NCBI GenBank assembly: GCA_021636625.1
Contig: JAJWLX010000024.1
Location: forward strand, 1-42,460
Length of the DNA stretch: 42,460 nt
Source: Prevotella sp.
GTDB taxonomy: Bacteria; Bacteroidota; Bacteroidia; Bacteroidales; Bacteroidaceae
Direction of reading: 5' to 3'
The notes under the pieces: generated by a model
Told to the model about the DNA's origin: nothing
The model's database searches: none
What the model saw: the letters and a program-made list of their open reading frames with translations, nothing else
Program-made: the position numbers and the translations under genes
Shown here: piece by piece, positions 31,190-39,463 of the stretch
How positions within the stretch are numbered: position 1 is the first letter of the stretch
Layout: the number at the start of each line of letters is the position of its first letter

Positions 31190-33751
31190 ATGAGACTAAA
31201 CAAGATCAAAAAATCAGTTATGTTAAGCGCTGCCCTGCTCTCTTCTTTCAGCGTGCAGGCAGCCCAGCAATTCGTCCATTTCCATCATGGCGATGTACTT
31301 CTCAACCCAGGCAACCGGGTAGAAATCTATATGGATACCAACGACTGTAAGGGCGTAAGCTATGCCGTCCAGGCACTCATCAAGGACTTCCGTCAGGTAA
31401 GCGGATGTCAGGCTACCCTCACCTCCCAGCCAGGCAGTACCCATGGCAAAATCTCCCAGTCAGGCAGTACCTATGGCAAAAACTCCCAGCCAGGCATTCT
31501 GGTAGGAACCCTGGGCCATTCTGCCGCCATCGACCAGCTGGTGCGCCAGAAACGTATCGATGCCCGACAACTCCAGGGCAAGCGCGAGAAATTCATCATC
31601 ACTCTCGTAGATCAGCAGCTCGTCATCGCAGGAAGCGACCGCCGAGGCACCATCTATGGCATCTACGAACTCTCCCAGCAGATGGGCGTATCGCCTTGGT
31701 ATGACTGGGCAGACGTGCCCGTGGAGCATCACGACTCCATCTTCGTAAACAAGGGAATCTATACCGATGGCGAACCAGCCGTACGCTATCGTGGCATCTT
31801 CCTCAACGATGAGGCACCTTGCCTCACTTCCTGGGTAAAGAATACCTACGGCACCGAATATGGCGACCACCGTTTCTACCAGCGCGTGTTCGAACTGATA
31901 CTGCGCCTGAGAGGAAACATGATGTGGCCTGCCATGTGGGGCTGGGCTTTCTATGCCGATGACCCGGAGAACGAGAAGACGGCTGATGAAATGGGCGTGG
32001 TGATGAGCACCTCGCATCATGAGCCGATGGCACGCAACCACCAGGAATACGCCCGCAACCGAAAGGGATGGGGACCTTGGAACTATCAGAAGAACAAGGC
32101 AAACCTGCAGAAGTTCTTCCGTGAAGGCATCGAACGAATGAAAGGAACCGAACAGATCGTGACCATCGGAATGCGTGGCGACGGCGATGAGGCGATGAGC
32201 GAAGAGGCTGATACCCGACTGATGACCAACATCATCAACGACCAGCGCAAGATTATCGCTGATGTAACGGGAAAGAAGGCGAGCGAGACACCGCAGGTAT
32301 GGGCACTATATAAAGAGGTATTGGATTACTACGACAAGGGCATGAAGGTGCCTGATGACGTAACCCTGCTGCTCTGCGATGACAACTGGGGCAACGTGCG
32401 CCGTGTGCCGAATGCCCAGGAACGAAAGCACAAGGGCGGATGGGGACTCTACTATCACGTAGATTACGTAGGTGCTCCAAGAAACTCGAAGATGCTCAAC
32501 GTGACTCCTGTGCAGAACCCTTGGGAGCAGCTCACCCTAGCCTACGAAAACGGTATCGACCGCCTCTGGATTCTCAATGTGGGCGATCTCAAGCCGATGG
32601 AATATCCTATCAGCCAGTTTATGGACATGGCGTGGAATCCCCGCAAATACGATGTAAACAGCATCACCCGCCACACCCGCGACTGGTGCGCCCAGCAGTT
32701 TGGCGAATCGCAGGCTGATGAAGCCGCCCGCATCCTGAACCTCATCTGCAAGTACAACGGCCGCTGCACCCCTGAGATGCTCGACAAGAATACCTACAGT
32801 CTGGAGAACGGCGAATGGCAGGAGGTGGTGAATCAGTATCTCCAGCTCGAGGCTGATGCTTTGCGCCAGTATAACAGTCTGCCTGCCGCCTATCACGATG
32901 CCTATCGCCAGATCATCCTCTTCCCTATCGAATTGATGAGCAATCTGCATCAGATGTACTTCGCCCAGGCACAGAACAACGCCCTCTACAAGCAGGGCAA
33001 TCCGAAGGCAAACGTATGGGCGAATGAGTGTGAGCGCCTCTTCAAACGCGATTCGCTGATCTGCGACTTCTACAACCACAAGATGTCGGGCGGCAAGTGG
33101 AACGGCATGATGACCCAGAAGCATATCGGCTACAAGATCTGGAATGATGAATTCGAGAAGGATACCTGTCCGGAACTCTTCCGGGTAACCTCCAAGGATG
33201 GAGTGATTATCAGCGAAAACAACGGCGTGGTAGAAATCGAAGCTCCTTACTATAGCAGCAAGACGGATGCTGCCGAGGCAAAATGGACAGAGATTCCATT
33301 CATGGGCAAAAGCGTATCGGCAATGACTCTGATGCCGTATACCAAGAGCGTGAAGGGAGCCAGCATCACTTACAAGTTTAAGATGCAAGTTAGCAAAACT
33401 TCGGATGGCAAGGCATTTAATGGCAAGCAGAAGGTTCGCATTCATGTGATTACCAAATCAACCTTGGATTATCTCAACAAGGGCGGCTTAACCTATGGTG
33501 TAAGTTTAGATGGCGCTTCTCCTGTAGAGGTTAACTTCAACAAAGATTTGAATGAGAAGCCGGAGAACATCTACAATATCTATTATCCAACGATAGCCAC
33601 TCGCATCGTGGACAAGGTGATAGAGCTAGAGCTGCCAGCCTCATCCGATGGCATCCACACCCTCACCCTCACTCCTAACGACCCAGCCATCGTCTTCGAG
33701 AAAATCGTGATTGATGGAAGAGGAGGGAAAGGGAGAGTCAAGGTAATATAA
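31190..33751 (+). CDS. GH115 xylan alpha-1,2-glucuronidase, secreted
   Basis: 853 residues with a signal peptide (cleavage near VQA-A). GH115 enzymes remove (4-O-methyl-)glucuronic acid side chains from xylan. The N-terminal alpha/beta domain is followed by the catalytic barrel, recognised by RYRGIFLNDEAPCLTSW, RLRGNMMWPAMWG, STSHHEPMARN and the GMRGDGDEAMSEE stretch. Helical and C-terminal beta-sandwich (C+) domains follow. A 30-bp tandem repeat adds about 20 residues (SQPGSTHGKI, SQSGSTYGKN) to a loop at about 79-100 of the N-terminal domain, not expected in the family. It stands alone with its own promoter box and terminator; no other xylan genes are in the window. Confidence 0.92.
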   Translation: MRLNKIKKSVMLSAALLSSFSVQAAQQFVHFHHGDVLLNPGNRVEIYMDTNDCKGVSYAVQALIKDFRQVSGCQATLTSQPGSTHGKISQSGSTYGKNSQPGILVGTLGHSAAIDQLVRQKRIDARQLQGKREKFIITLVDQQLVIAGSDRRGTIYGIYELSQQMGVSPWYDWADVPVEHHDSIFVNKGIYTDGEPAVRYRGIFLNDEAPCLTSWVKNTYGTEYGDHRFYQRVFELILRLRGNMMWPAMWGWAFYADDPENEKTADEMGVVMSTSHHEPMARNHQEYARNRKGWGPWNYQKNKANLQKFFREGIERMKGTEQIVTIGMRGDGDEAMSEEADTRLMTNIINDQRKIIADVTGKKASETPQVWALYKEVLDYYDKGMKVPDDVTLLLCDDNWGNVRRVPNAQERKHKGGWGLYYHVDYVGAPRNSKMLNVTPVQNPWEQLTLAYENGIDRLWILNVGDLKPMEYPISQFMDMAWNPRKYDVNSITRHTRDWCAQQFGESQADEAARILNLICKYNGRCTPEMLDKNTYSLENGEWQEVVNQYLQLEADALRQYNSLPAAYHDAYRQIILFPIELMSNLHQMYFAQAQNNALYKQGNPKANVWANECERLFKRDSLICDFYNHKMSGGKWNGMMTQKHIGYKIWNDEFEKDTCPELFRVTSKDGVIISENNGVVEIEAPYYSSKTDAAEAKWTEIPFMGKSVSAMTLMPYTKSVKGASITYKFKMQVSKTSDGKAFNGKQKVRIHVITKSTLDYLNKGGLTYGVSLDGASPVEVNFNKDLNEKPENIYNIYYPTIATRIVDKVIELELPASSDGIHTLTLTPNDPAIVFEKIVIDGRGGKGRVKVI
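31424..31497 (+). repeat. 30-bp in-frame tandem repeat in the GH115 gene
   Basis: Units at 31424-31453 and 31454-31483, with a partial third from 31484. The two full units differ at only a few bases (CATGGC/TATGGC, ATC/AAC). Ten codons each, so copy-number changes keep the frame. Confidence 0.85.
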
Positions 33752-33774
33752 AGGTATAATATAATAATAAGGTT

Positions 33775-33811
33775 ATAGGCACGCCCCCGAAAGGATGCGT
33801 GCCTATTTTTA
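33775..33811 (+). terminator. Terminator after the GH115 gene
   Basis: ATAGGCACGC (33775-33784) pairs with GCGTGCCTAT (33797-33806), then a T run. Confidence 0.88.
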
Positions 33812-33831
33812 TAAAAAAAATGGTTAATTTA

Positions 33832-33863
33832 TTTGGTAATCAGAAAGTTTCCTCGTATATTTG
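33832..33863 (+). promoter_or_regulatory. Promoter of the two secreted unknown genes
   Basis: TTTG at 33832-33835, 20 bp, TATATTTG at 33856-33863. It makes the ATG at 33889 the first usable start and rules out the open frame from 33799. Confidence 0.8.
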
Positions 33864-33888
33864 CAAAAATTATCAAGAGAAATCGCTT

Positions 33889-34623
33889 ATGTGCAAGTAT
33901 GAAGAAATAGAAGGTTGGCGTCTTTCCAATGGCAAGACCATCCGAAAGATCAAAAATGCCGTGCATGAGGAGGTAAATTTGGGGCGAATATATCTCATCA
34001 TTAGCATTTTGCTTGCTTATATGGGAACTATTAGCATGCAAGCTCAATCATGCGAGGGACGAGTGTACCTAAAGAATGGTATCCAGCAACTCTATGAAAG
34101 TAATGACCGAATAGACTTGCCACGCAAGAAAAAGGATGTTCAAGTTTATAGAAACTTCTTTTCTCGCCAATGCACTAGCGATGTGATACCTTTCGCCAAC
34201 ATTGATTCTGTAGTGGTGTGGAATGCAACCTCCAAGCAAAACGTACGCACACTTGTTCCTTTGGAAAATGTGGGATGGAGCTGGCTATATATCAACCACC
34301 CACGATTGCAAGTCTATATTTATGCCTCCCAAGGTTATTCCGTGACGGACATGGGAGGAATGAAAGCTTGGCAAGGTAACACAGTAGCAGCAATGTTTTT
34401 CATCCCAAGCAAGACGGCTTGCGACTTCTATGTCAGACAGACTGATGGCAAGCTTATATGTTTGGGAGATACCTATAAGAAATGCGACAAATCCTTTATC
34501 CGAGAACTTTGCCATTGTGTAGGACTTTCGCAGGAATGGGAAAAGAAACTCATTGGACTAGGTGAACACAACCGAAGTTCTATGATACAACGAGTGATAG
34601 AAGTATTAGATGACAAACAATAA
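33889..34623 (+). CDS. Secreted or membrane-anchored protein, unknown function
   Basis: 244 residues from the ATG at 33889. About 37 polar residues precede a hydrophobic helix (RIYLIISILLAYMGTISMQAQ), so the protein is either exported with an unusually long N-region or anchored by that helix; a non-ATG start nearer the helix (GTG 33961) is also possible. The outer part has cysteines at CEGRVYLKNG, RQCTSD, TACDFY, KKCDKS and LCHC. Early in it stands FANIDSVVVWNA, a motif that recurs in a related form (YDAEKVTKMEWLA) in the next gene. I recognise no family. It is 22 bp upstream of the second unknown and shares its promoter. Confidence 0.65.
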   Translation: MCKYEEIEGWRLSNGKTIRKIKNAVHEEVNLGRIYLIISILLAYMGTISMQAQSCEGRVYLKNGIQQLYESNDRIDLPRKKKDVQVYRNFFSRQCTSDVIPFANIDSVVVWNATSKQNVRTLVPLENVGWSWLYINHPRLQVYIYASQGYSVTDMGGMKAWQGNTVAAMFFIPSKTACDFYVRQTDGKLICLGDTYKKCDKSFIRELCHCVGLSQEWEKKLIGLGEHNRSSMIQRVIEVLDDKQ

Positions 34624-34645
34624 ATAACAACTAAAAGGAATCATT

Positions 34646-35326
34646 ATGAAAGCAATGAAGTTTTGGCTGCTCATGGCAGTAATTGTGGTAGCGATAGCTG
34701 CACACGCTCGCAAGAATGACGACCCAGAAATGCGTCATGTTCGCCTCACTATGATGGATGGCAAACAGATAGAGGGCTATATTCCTAAGAAGTATATGGG
34801 GTGGGCGCTAGAATATCAAGTAAGACTTGCCGAGAATCCAGATGGCAAAAAAGCCAAGAAGTACGATGCTGAGAAAGTAACCAAGATGGAATGGCTTGCA
34901 CTCACAGAGGAACACCCTGAAGGCGAAGTGTGGGAACATTGCCAAACGATAGCACGTAATTCGATTAGGACTGTAAAAGAGGATCGCCTTATGGAACTCC
35001 TTTACCGCGGCAAGAATGCATCTGTCTACCAAGTTCACGTATTTCTGCCTGGCAATGGCATAAACACAGGAAACTCTTGGGCTACTTGGTATGCACTGAA
35101 GCCTAATGGACAGGAAAGGGCATTTATTCTTTACAATGCAACGCTTGGCAAAATGGGAAGCCTGGATAGACAATTCAAGGATCAAAAGGAATATGAGGGA
35201 CTGAAGAATTACATTCTTGAATGGTGGAACAAAGATAAGTCTTTAGCTAGGAAGCAACTGAATGATGGCGTAGCTATCTTTAGCCATATCTATGATGAAT
35301 GGAAAGCTGCTTCCAGTAAACAGTAA
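34646..35326 (+). CDS. Small secreted protein, unknown function
   Basis: 226 residues with a clear signal peptide (cleavage near AHA-R, residue 21). After it comes VRLTMMDGKQIEGYI, a short strand pattern like ‘l.dGk.i.Gyi’, and then KKYDAEKVTKMEWLAL, similar in place and shape to the ‘NIDSVVVW’ part of the preceding gene. The second half is mixed helix and strand with WATWYALKPNGQER and LKNYILEWWNKDKS. No catalytic motif can be named. The stop codon lies inside a perfect 54-bp palindrome. The two genes form a two-gene unit that may handle a common surface or envelope partner; that is inference. Confidence 0.7.
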   Translation: MKAMKFWLLMAVIVVAIAAHARKNDDPEMRHVRLTMMDGKQIEGYIPKKYMGWALEYQVRLAENPDGKKAKKYDAEKVTKMEWLALTEEHPEGEVWEHCQTIARNSIRTVKEDRLMELLYRGKNASVYQVHVFLPGNGINTGNSWATWYALKPNGQERAFILYNATLGKMGSLDRQFKDQKEYEGLKNYILEWWNKDKSLARKQLNDGVAIFSHIYDEWKAASSKQ

Positions 35327-35377
35327 TAGTTCCTGCGGAGGGCACGAAAGCTTTCGTGCCCTCCGCAGGAACTATTA
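35324..35377. terminator. Perfect 54-bp palindrome over the stop codon
   Basis: Arms of 27 bp, no mismatch and no loop (centre AAAG/CTTT at 35350/35351). It begins at the TAA of the preceding gene. No T run follows directly, so it is not a textbook terminator; it could act as a strong RNA hairpin that stops transcription or protects the 3' end, or extrude as a cruciform. Confidence 0.7.
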
Positions 35378-35437
35378 TAATGATCGGGATTAAGATTCTC
35401 CGACTACCAGGTTGTAGAAACATAGTTTCGATTTTCT

Positions 35438-35501
35438 ACCGCACACCTCACTAAGCAGCACTAAACTAATTCTTACACAACAAATTAAGTGGCGTGCGGT
35501 A
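35438..35501. other. Inverted repeat around the end of the ATPase gene region
   Basis: TACCGCAC (35438-35445) pairs with GTGCGGTA (35494-35501), with further partial pairing inside. It may be a terminator for the minus-strand ATPase or a small RNA; nothing decides between them. Confidence 0.35.
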
Positions 35502-35531
35502 TTCAGCCAACATCACTTTTTTTATAATATT

Positions 35532-36794
35532 TCACTTCTCTCTCAACATCCATTCCCACGTAGGAAGAACATGAACCTGCTTGCCATCTATCTCAAGTTC
35601 TTCCTTCTCCTCCATCGTAAGAATATATCCCTCAGCCAAGCCATAAGCATTCATGGCTTCCATCAGCCCCTCGATTTCTCGCTTGCGAGTTTTCTCATCA
35701 TTCATAGCTATCGTTACTTGATAAGCCTTCATGATTCTCATGCCCTCTCTAACAACAAAGTCGCACTCCTTCTTATCTGCATGATAAAAAACATCATATC
35801 CGCGACGTTTCAACTCGATGAACACGATGTTTTCCAACTTCACTCCCATATTGTCGGTGGCATTGAATCCGATGCGACTCACGATGGCATTGTCGATGAA
35901 GTAAATCTTCTTCGGGTTCAACATCTGCACTTTGACCGATGGCGAATACTTCATGAGTTGGAATATCATATAGGTTTGCTCGATGTACTCCAAATAGTTT
36001 TTGACGGTTTCGGAATGACGGATTCCTACTATCTTACCTAATGAAGTATAGGTAATGCGCTTCGTGGCATTGCTGGCGAGATAAAAGATGAGTTCCTGCA
36101 TCTCCTTATCATTGGTCAACCCATTACGAGCCATTACATCACGGAAGATGATGCTATCGTAGAGTGACGAGAGGTAACGAGTGGATGGCGACTGGAGATA
36201 CTTAGGAAATCCACCTTTCTCCAAATACTCATTGAAATGCCCCAAGAGAATGGCACGCTTACTGGTTAGATAAAAGTCCTTGGCTTCCAGCTGCACCTTT
36301 GCCAACTGCAAGTATTCCAGAAAGGAAAAAGGGAAAATCTCCACTGCGATATAACGCCCCGTGAGATGAGAGCCAAGCTCTCTACTCAGCATTCGGGCAT
36401 TTGATCCAGTGACAATCACCTTATTGCCTTCGTTGTAGAGACGGCGCACAAAGGTCTCCCAGCCCTTCACATTCTGTATCTCATCAAAATAATAGGTATG
36501 CTGCTCACCAAAGAGTTCGAAGAAACATTCTTGCAATGTTTGGAAATCAGAAACCGTAAAATTGATCAATCGCTCATCATCAAAATTGAAAAAGAAGTCT
36601 TGCTCCGGCAATTTGTTGCGCATTTGCTGAAGCAAAACAGACTTTCCACAACGTCTTATACCAGTAATAATGAGTATCTCCGTTGTGGTAAGCCACTCTT
36701 CCTCTATGTCTCTCGGCACAGTATCTTGTGCTATATTCTTGCTGTATTCCTGCTGCTCAAATATAATTTGCTTTAATAACTCTTTCATGTTCAA
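35532..36794 (-). CDS. AAA/DUF4143-family ATPase
   Basis: 420 residues. Walker A is GIRRCGKS (45-52), with the arginine-rich form usual in this family, and Walker B/DEIQ box is YYFDEIQN near residue 102. The AAA part ends with VTGSNARMLSRELGSHLTGRY, a family hallmark. The C-terminal DUF4143 domain has a restriction-endonuclease-like fold: KLENIVFIELKRRGYDVFYH, KECDFVVREG, YQVTIAMND. Such genes are numerous and mobile in Bacteroidota and have been suggested to act in defence or toxin-like roles, but none is established. ATG at 36788 is an alternative start. It has its own promoter, with a palindromic array immediately upstream of it. Confidence 0.9.
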   Translation of the reverse strand: MNMKELLKQIIFEQQEYSKNIAQDTVPRDIEEEWLTTTEILIITGIRRCGKSVLLQQMRNKLPEQDFFFNFDDERLINFTVSDFQTLQECFFELFGEQHTYYFDEIQNVKGWETFVRRLYNEGNKVIVTGSNARMLSRELGSHLTGRYIAVEIFPFSFLEYLQLAKVQLEAKDFYLTSKRAILLGHFNEYLEKGGFPKYLQSPSTRYLSSLYDSIIFRDVMARNGLTNDKEMQELIFYLASNATKRITYTSLGKIVGIRHSETVKNYLEYIEQTYMIFQLMKYSPSVKVQMLNPKKIYFIDNAIVSRIGFNATDNMGVKLENIVFIELKRRGYDVFYHADKKECDFVVREGMRIMKAYQVTIAMNDEKTRKREIEGLMEAMNAYGLAEGYILTMEEKEELEIDGKQVHVLPTWEWMLREK

Positions 36795-36809
36795 TCATTT
36801 ATTTGCTTG

Positions 36810-36841
36810 CAAAAATACGATTTTTTAAGTAAACAACCAAA
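36810..36841 (-). promoter_or_regulatory. Promoter of the DUF4143 ATPase
   Basis: On the minus strand TTTG (36841-36838), 20 bp, TATTTTTG (36817-36810). Leader of about 10 nt. Confidence 0.78.
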
Positions 36842-36859
36842 TAAATCTTCATTTTTGTT

Positions 36860-36937
36860 CATTCAGAATGAGTAATTTCTATCATTTTTACTCATTCAGG
36901 ATGAGTAATTCTGAGCAAAAAACACTCATTCTGAATG
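36860..36937. repeat. Three CATTC-AG-AATG palindromes, ~33-bp spacing, upstream of the ATPase promoter
   Basis: CATTCAGAATG (36860-36870), CATTCAGGATG (36893-36903) and CATTCTGAATG (36927-36937). Centres are 33 and 34 bp apart, three turns of DNA. All are extended by ACT/AGT or similar flanks. The first lies 19 bp upstream of the -33 box, the right place for an activator or repressor array. Confidence 0.7.
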
Positions 36938-36941
36938 AGCG

Positions 36942-37280
36942 TTTCTTGAAAAGTGCCTTTTATTCACTGTCTTAGACCTTTATTTCTTTCGTCAACTCAC
37001 ATCCCACCAATCCATCACCGCCAATGCTGTGGGAACTTACATATCAACGCAGTCAAGCAGTTACTATGATGAAGGAAGCCCTTACCAATATGACGTGAAA
37101 GGCAAGACCGCCTCTTTGCTTTCCGAGATTATCTATGAGAACCGACTGAAGCCATTTACGCTCTCCGTAGGCTTGGCCTATACCTACAAGCACACTATGA
37201 ACAACTACCAAGGAGATGTATTCGCCCTGAACAAGACAGACAATAACAAGGTGTATGCCTTTGGTGAAATAAAAGGGGAA
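36942..37280 (+). pseudogene. Remnant of an outer-membrane beta-barrel (TonB-receptor-like) gene
   Basis: An open stretch without start or natural end reads LDLYFFRQLTSHQSITANAV, then VGTYISTQSSSYYDEG and NRLKPFTLSVGLAYTYKH, alternating aromatic strands of a beta barrel as in Bacteroidota carboxypeptidase-regulatory-like outer-membrane proteins. Only about 100 internal residues remain. The similarity stops near 37273, where the 3' end of the alpha/beta hydrolase begins, and on the left near the palindromic array. It is a decayed internal fragment left by a deletion or replacement, not a functional gene. Confidence 0.7.
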
Positions 37281-37289
37281 AGTGCCAAA

Positions 37290-38177
37290 TCACTTTCCCT
37301 CTTTCTCCTCCATCCATTCTTCCAATACCTCGCAATACTCATCATTTTGCTCGGCAAATGGCATGTGTCGGGCTCCTACGAAGAGATGCCACTTGGAATC
37401 TGGGATACCATCGTAGAGCGTCTTTGCTACCAATGGAGTGCAGAGGTCATTGGTTCCACTCATCACAAGGCATGGTACTTGTATCTCGCCCAAGCGGTCG
37501 GTGTAATCATAATCACGGAGCGTACCTGTAGGAGTGTATTCGTTTGGTCCCCATCCATAGAGATAAGCCTCAGCACCAGCACGCTTCTTTCGGCGAAGGC
37601 ACTCTGGGCTGTCTTCAGTCACCTCACCGGCACAATACAAGAGCATGAAGTGTTCATTCGCCTTGGCATACGCCTCGCTCGAAAAGTCATCCTTCGCCTC
37701 AGCCTCAGCGATGGCACGCTGGTCTTCCTCCGACATAAACTTAATCATGCGATGTTGCTCACTTGCCCAAAGCTTGCTGCTCGAAAGAGTGCTGCTGAGG
37801 ATGGCTGACTTCACGCCCTTTGCTTGCTTCTCTATCAGATAGATGATGGCGAGCATGCCGCCCCACGACTGTCCCAAGAGATGAAAATGGTCGATGTGGA
37901 GATAGTCGATGAGCACACAGAGTTCGTTGAGCCAAGTCTCAGGAGTCCAGAGTTCGGGATGTCCCTCCACAAATGAGTTGCCACAGCCCAACTGGTCGTA
38001 CATGATGACAGCTCTACCTGATTCCGCTACCCTATCCAATAACTCGAAATAGTTGTGGGTACTGCCTGGTCCACCATGCAAGAGGATGATAGGGCTCTTG
38101 CCCTCCTCTGTTTTACCTACGATACGATAATATGTTTGATAGCCCATGAAGGGCATATATCCTTCCTTAATTTCCAT
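37290..38177 (-). CDS. pip: Alpha/beta hydrolase, proline iminopeptidase family (S33)
   Basis: 295 residues from the ATG at 38177; the longer form would start with TTG at 38186. Motifs: oxyanion loop LLHGGPGS, nucleophile elbow GQSWGG (Ser), YDQLGCGNS, Asp in MSGTNDLCTP and the catalytic His in GARHMPF. This set is typical of proline iminopeptidases, which release N-terminal proline from short peptides; some relatives hydrolyse other amides, so the substrate is not certain. No signal peptide, so cytoplasmic. It stands next to the barrel remnant on the opposite strand, suggesting it arrived with a rearrangement. Confidence 0.88.
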   Translation of the reverse strand: MEIKEGYMPFMGYQTYYRIVGKTEEGKSPIILLHGGPGSTHNYFELLDRVAESGRAVIMYDQLGCGNSFVEGHPELWTPETWLNELCVLIDYLHIDHFHLLGQSWGGMLAIIYLIEKQAKGVKSAILSSTLSSSKLWASEQHRMIKFMSEEDQRAIAEAEAKDDFSSEAYAKANEHFMLLYCAGEVTEDSPECLRRKKRAGAEAYLYGWGPNEYTPTGTLRDYDYTDRLGEIQVPCLVMSGTNDLCTPLVAKTLYDGIPDSKWHLFVGARHMPFAEQNDEYCEVLEEWMEEKEGK

Positions 38178-38231
38178 TGTCTTCAAATGTTTTTATTGTT
38201 ACCTAAACTGTGTTATCTAATTTTGCTGCTC

Positions 38232-39422
38232 CTATACCTTATTATATAGTCCCTCATTTTCCTTACGCAAGAACTCTGTCATTCGTTCCTTTGAAGGCAC
38301 ATTGAGTTGATACTTGGAGATAAACACATTCTCATCCAAATCAAGCAAAGAATACTCTGCCATTTCCTGTCCTACTTCCGAGCAAAGGAGAATACCGATT
38401 GGTGGGTTATCATCTGGCAGCATGATATTCTTTCGATAGTAAGCAAGATACAGGTGGAGTTGGGCGGCATCGGCATAGTTCAAACGATTCGCTTTCAATT
38501 CGATGATGACATGGCGTTTCAATATCCTATGATAGAAGACAAGGTCTGCCTTGAAATAGCGGTCGTCAATCAACATTTTCTTCTGACGCTCCTCAAAACA
38601 GAAGCCCATACCAAGCTCCAAGATAAAGTCTTGAAGATGGGTGATGAGGGCTATCTCCAAGTCAGACTCTTCCACTACATCCTTGGCTTGTAAACCCAAA
38701 AACTCAAAGGTAAATGGCGACTTGATGTCAAGGGCGAGCGTATCTGTCTCAGCCTTGCCTTCCACCAACTTCGCCAACGCCTCAGGCTTTTGACTCCATC
38801 CACTGCGGAAATAATAGTTGGAATCAATCTGGCGTTGCAATTCTCTGACACTCCAAGTACCACGAATTGCCATCGTCTCGTAGAAAGCACGCTCCAGAGG
38901 GTCAGTAATAGAAAGCAATAGCGACAGATGCGAAAAGGACATTTTATTGAATAACAATTCAGGCTTTGTCTGTATTTCTTTATCAACCAACGTCGCTATT
39001 GGCAATTTGGCAGACACCGTCTGCATTTTTCCTACATTCTGACTAACAGACAGTTGGAATTGTGCAGACACTGTCTGCACAATTGACGGCAAAGACAAAA
39101 CAAAATGCTTTATTTGGTCATTCAACGCAGGATAGGTCAAATAAAACTTTCGATAAATATTTAGGCTTCTATAGCTGAAAGTCTTCTTGTCTTTCAACTT
39201 CTCTGCCAACTTCTTCAAAAGTTGCTCACCATACTTAGCTCTATCAGCTCCCTTCTGCTCATACTCCACAATATAATAGCCCGTCAACCAAGCCTTGGCT
39301 GTGACGTGGCGATTAATCACTAAGCGAGCATTGTTCTGCAATACATCTTGCGTTTGCTGAATATGGGCTACAAGACCATCGAAGTCATTGTTTTGCGCCA
39401 CTGGGATTTCATTCTTCTTCAT
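38232..39422 (-). CDS. DUF1016/YhcG-family PDDEXK nuclease-like protein
   Basis: 396 residues. The N-terminal DUF1016_N part has LVINRHVTAKAWLTGYYIVEYEQKGADRAKYG, a family hallmark. The middle includes SHLSLLLSITDPLERAFYE. The C-terminal domain is a PDDEXK nuclease fold: the metal-binding Asp in FKADLVFYH and the E-x-K in HVIIELKANRL are present. Family members are common in accessory regions and sometimes sit beside restriction-modification or DUF4143 genes; the activity is not established. Residues about 122-148 hold a repeated TVSAQ/TVSAK motif that corresponds to two palindromes in the DNA. It has its own promoter with a possible operator. Confidence 0.9.
   Translation of the reverse strand: MKKNEIPVAQNNDFDGLVAHIQQTQDVLQNNARLVINRHVTAKAWLTGYYIVEYEQKGADRAKYGEQLLKKLAEKLKDKKTFSYRSLNIYRKFYLTYPALNDQIKHFVLSLPSIVQTVSAQFQLSVSQNVGKMQTVSAKLPIATLVDKEIQTKPELLFNKMSFSHLSLLLSITDPLERAFYETMAIRGTWSVRELQRQIDSNYYFRSGWSQKPEALAKLVEGKAETDTLALDIKSPFTFEFLGLQAKDVVEESDLEIALITHLQDFILELGMGFCFEERQKKMLIDDRYFKADLVFYHRILKRHVIIELKANRLNYADAAQLHLYLAYYRKNIMLPDDNPPIGILLCSEVGQEMAEYSLLDLDENVFISKYQLNVPSKERMTEFLRKENEGLYNKV
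39010..39084. repeat. Two palindromes inside the DUF1016 gene
   Basis: GCAGACACCGTCTGC (39010-39024) and a 27-bp inverted repeat (39058-39084; 13-bp perfect arms around one central base, core GCAGACACTGTCTGC). They lie 54 bp (18 codons) apart and encode the repeated QTVSA motif. Confidence 0.8.
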
Positions 39423-39463
39423 ATTCGGTGGAGTTTTGGAAAGACATGTATATCACATTTATC

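Noticed and set aside
33799..33888. Extended N-terminus of the first secreted unknown
   Set aside because: It would include the consensus promoter at 33832-33863 and part of the upstream terminator.
36939..37808. 259-codon ORF reading from the barrel remnant through the hydrolase antisense strand
   Set aside because: Barrel similarity ends near 37273; the rest is the complement of the hydrolase gene.
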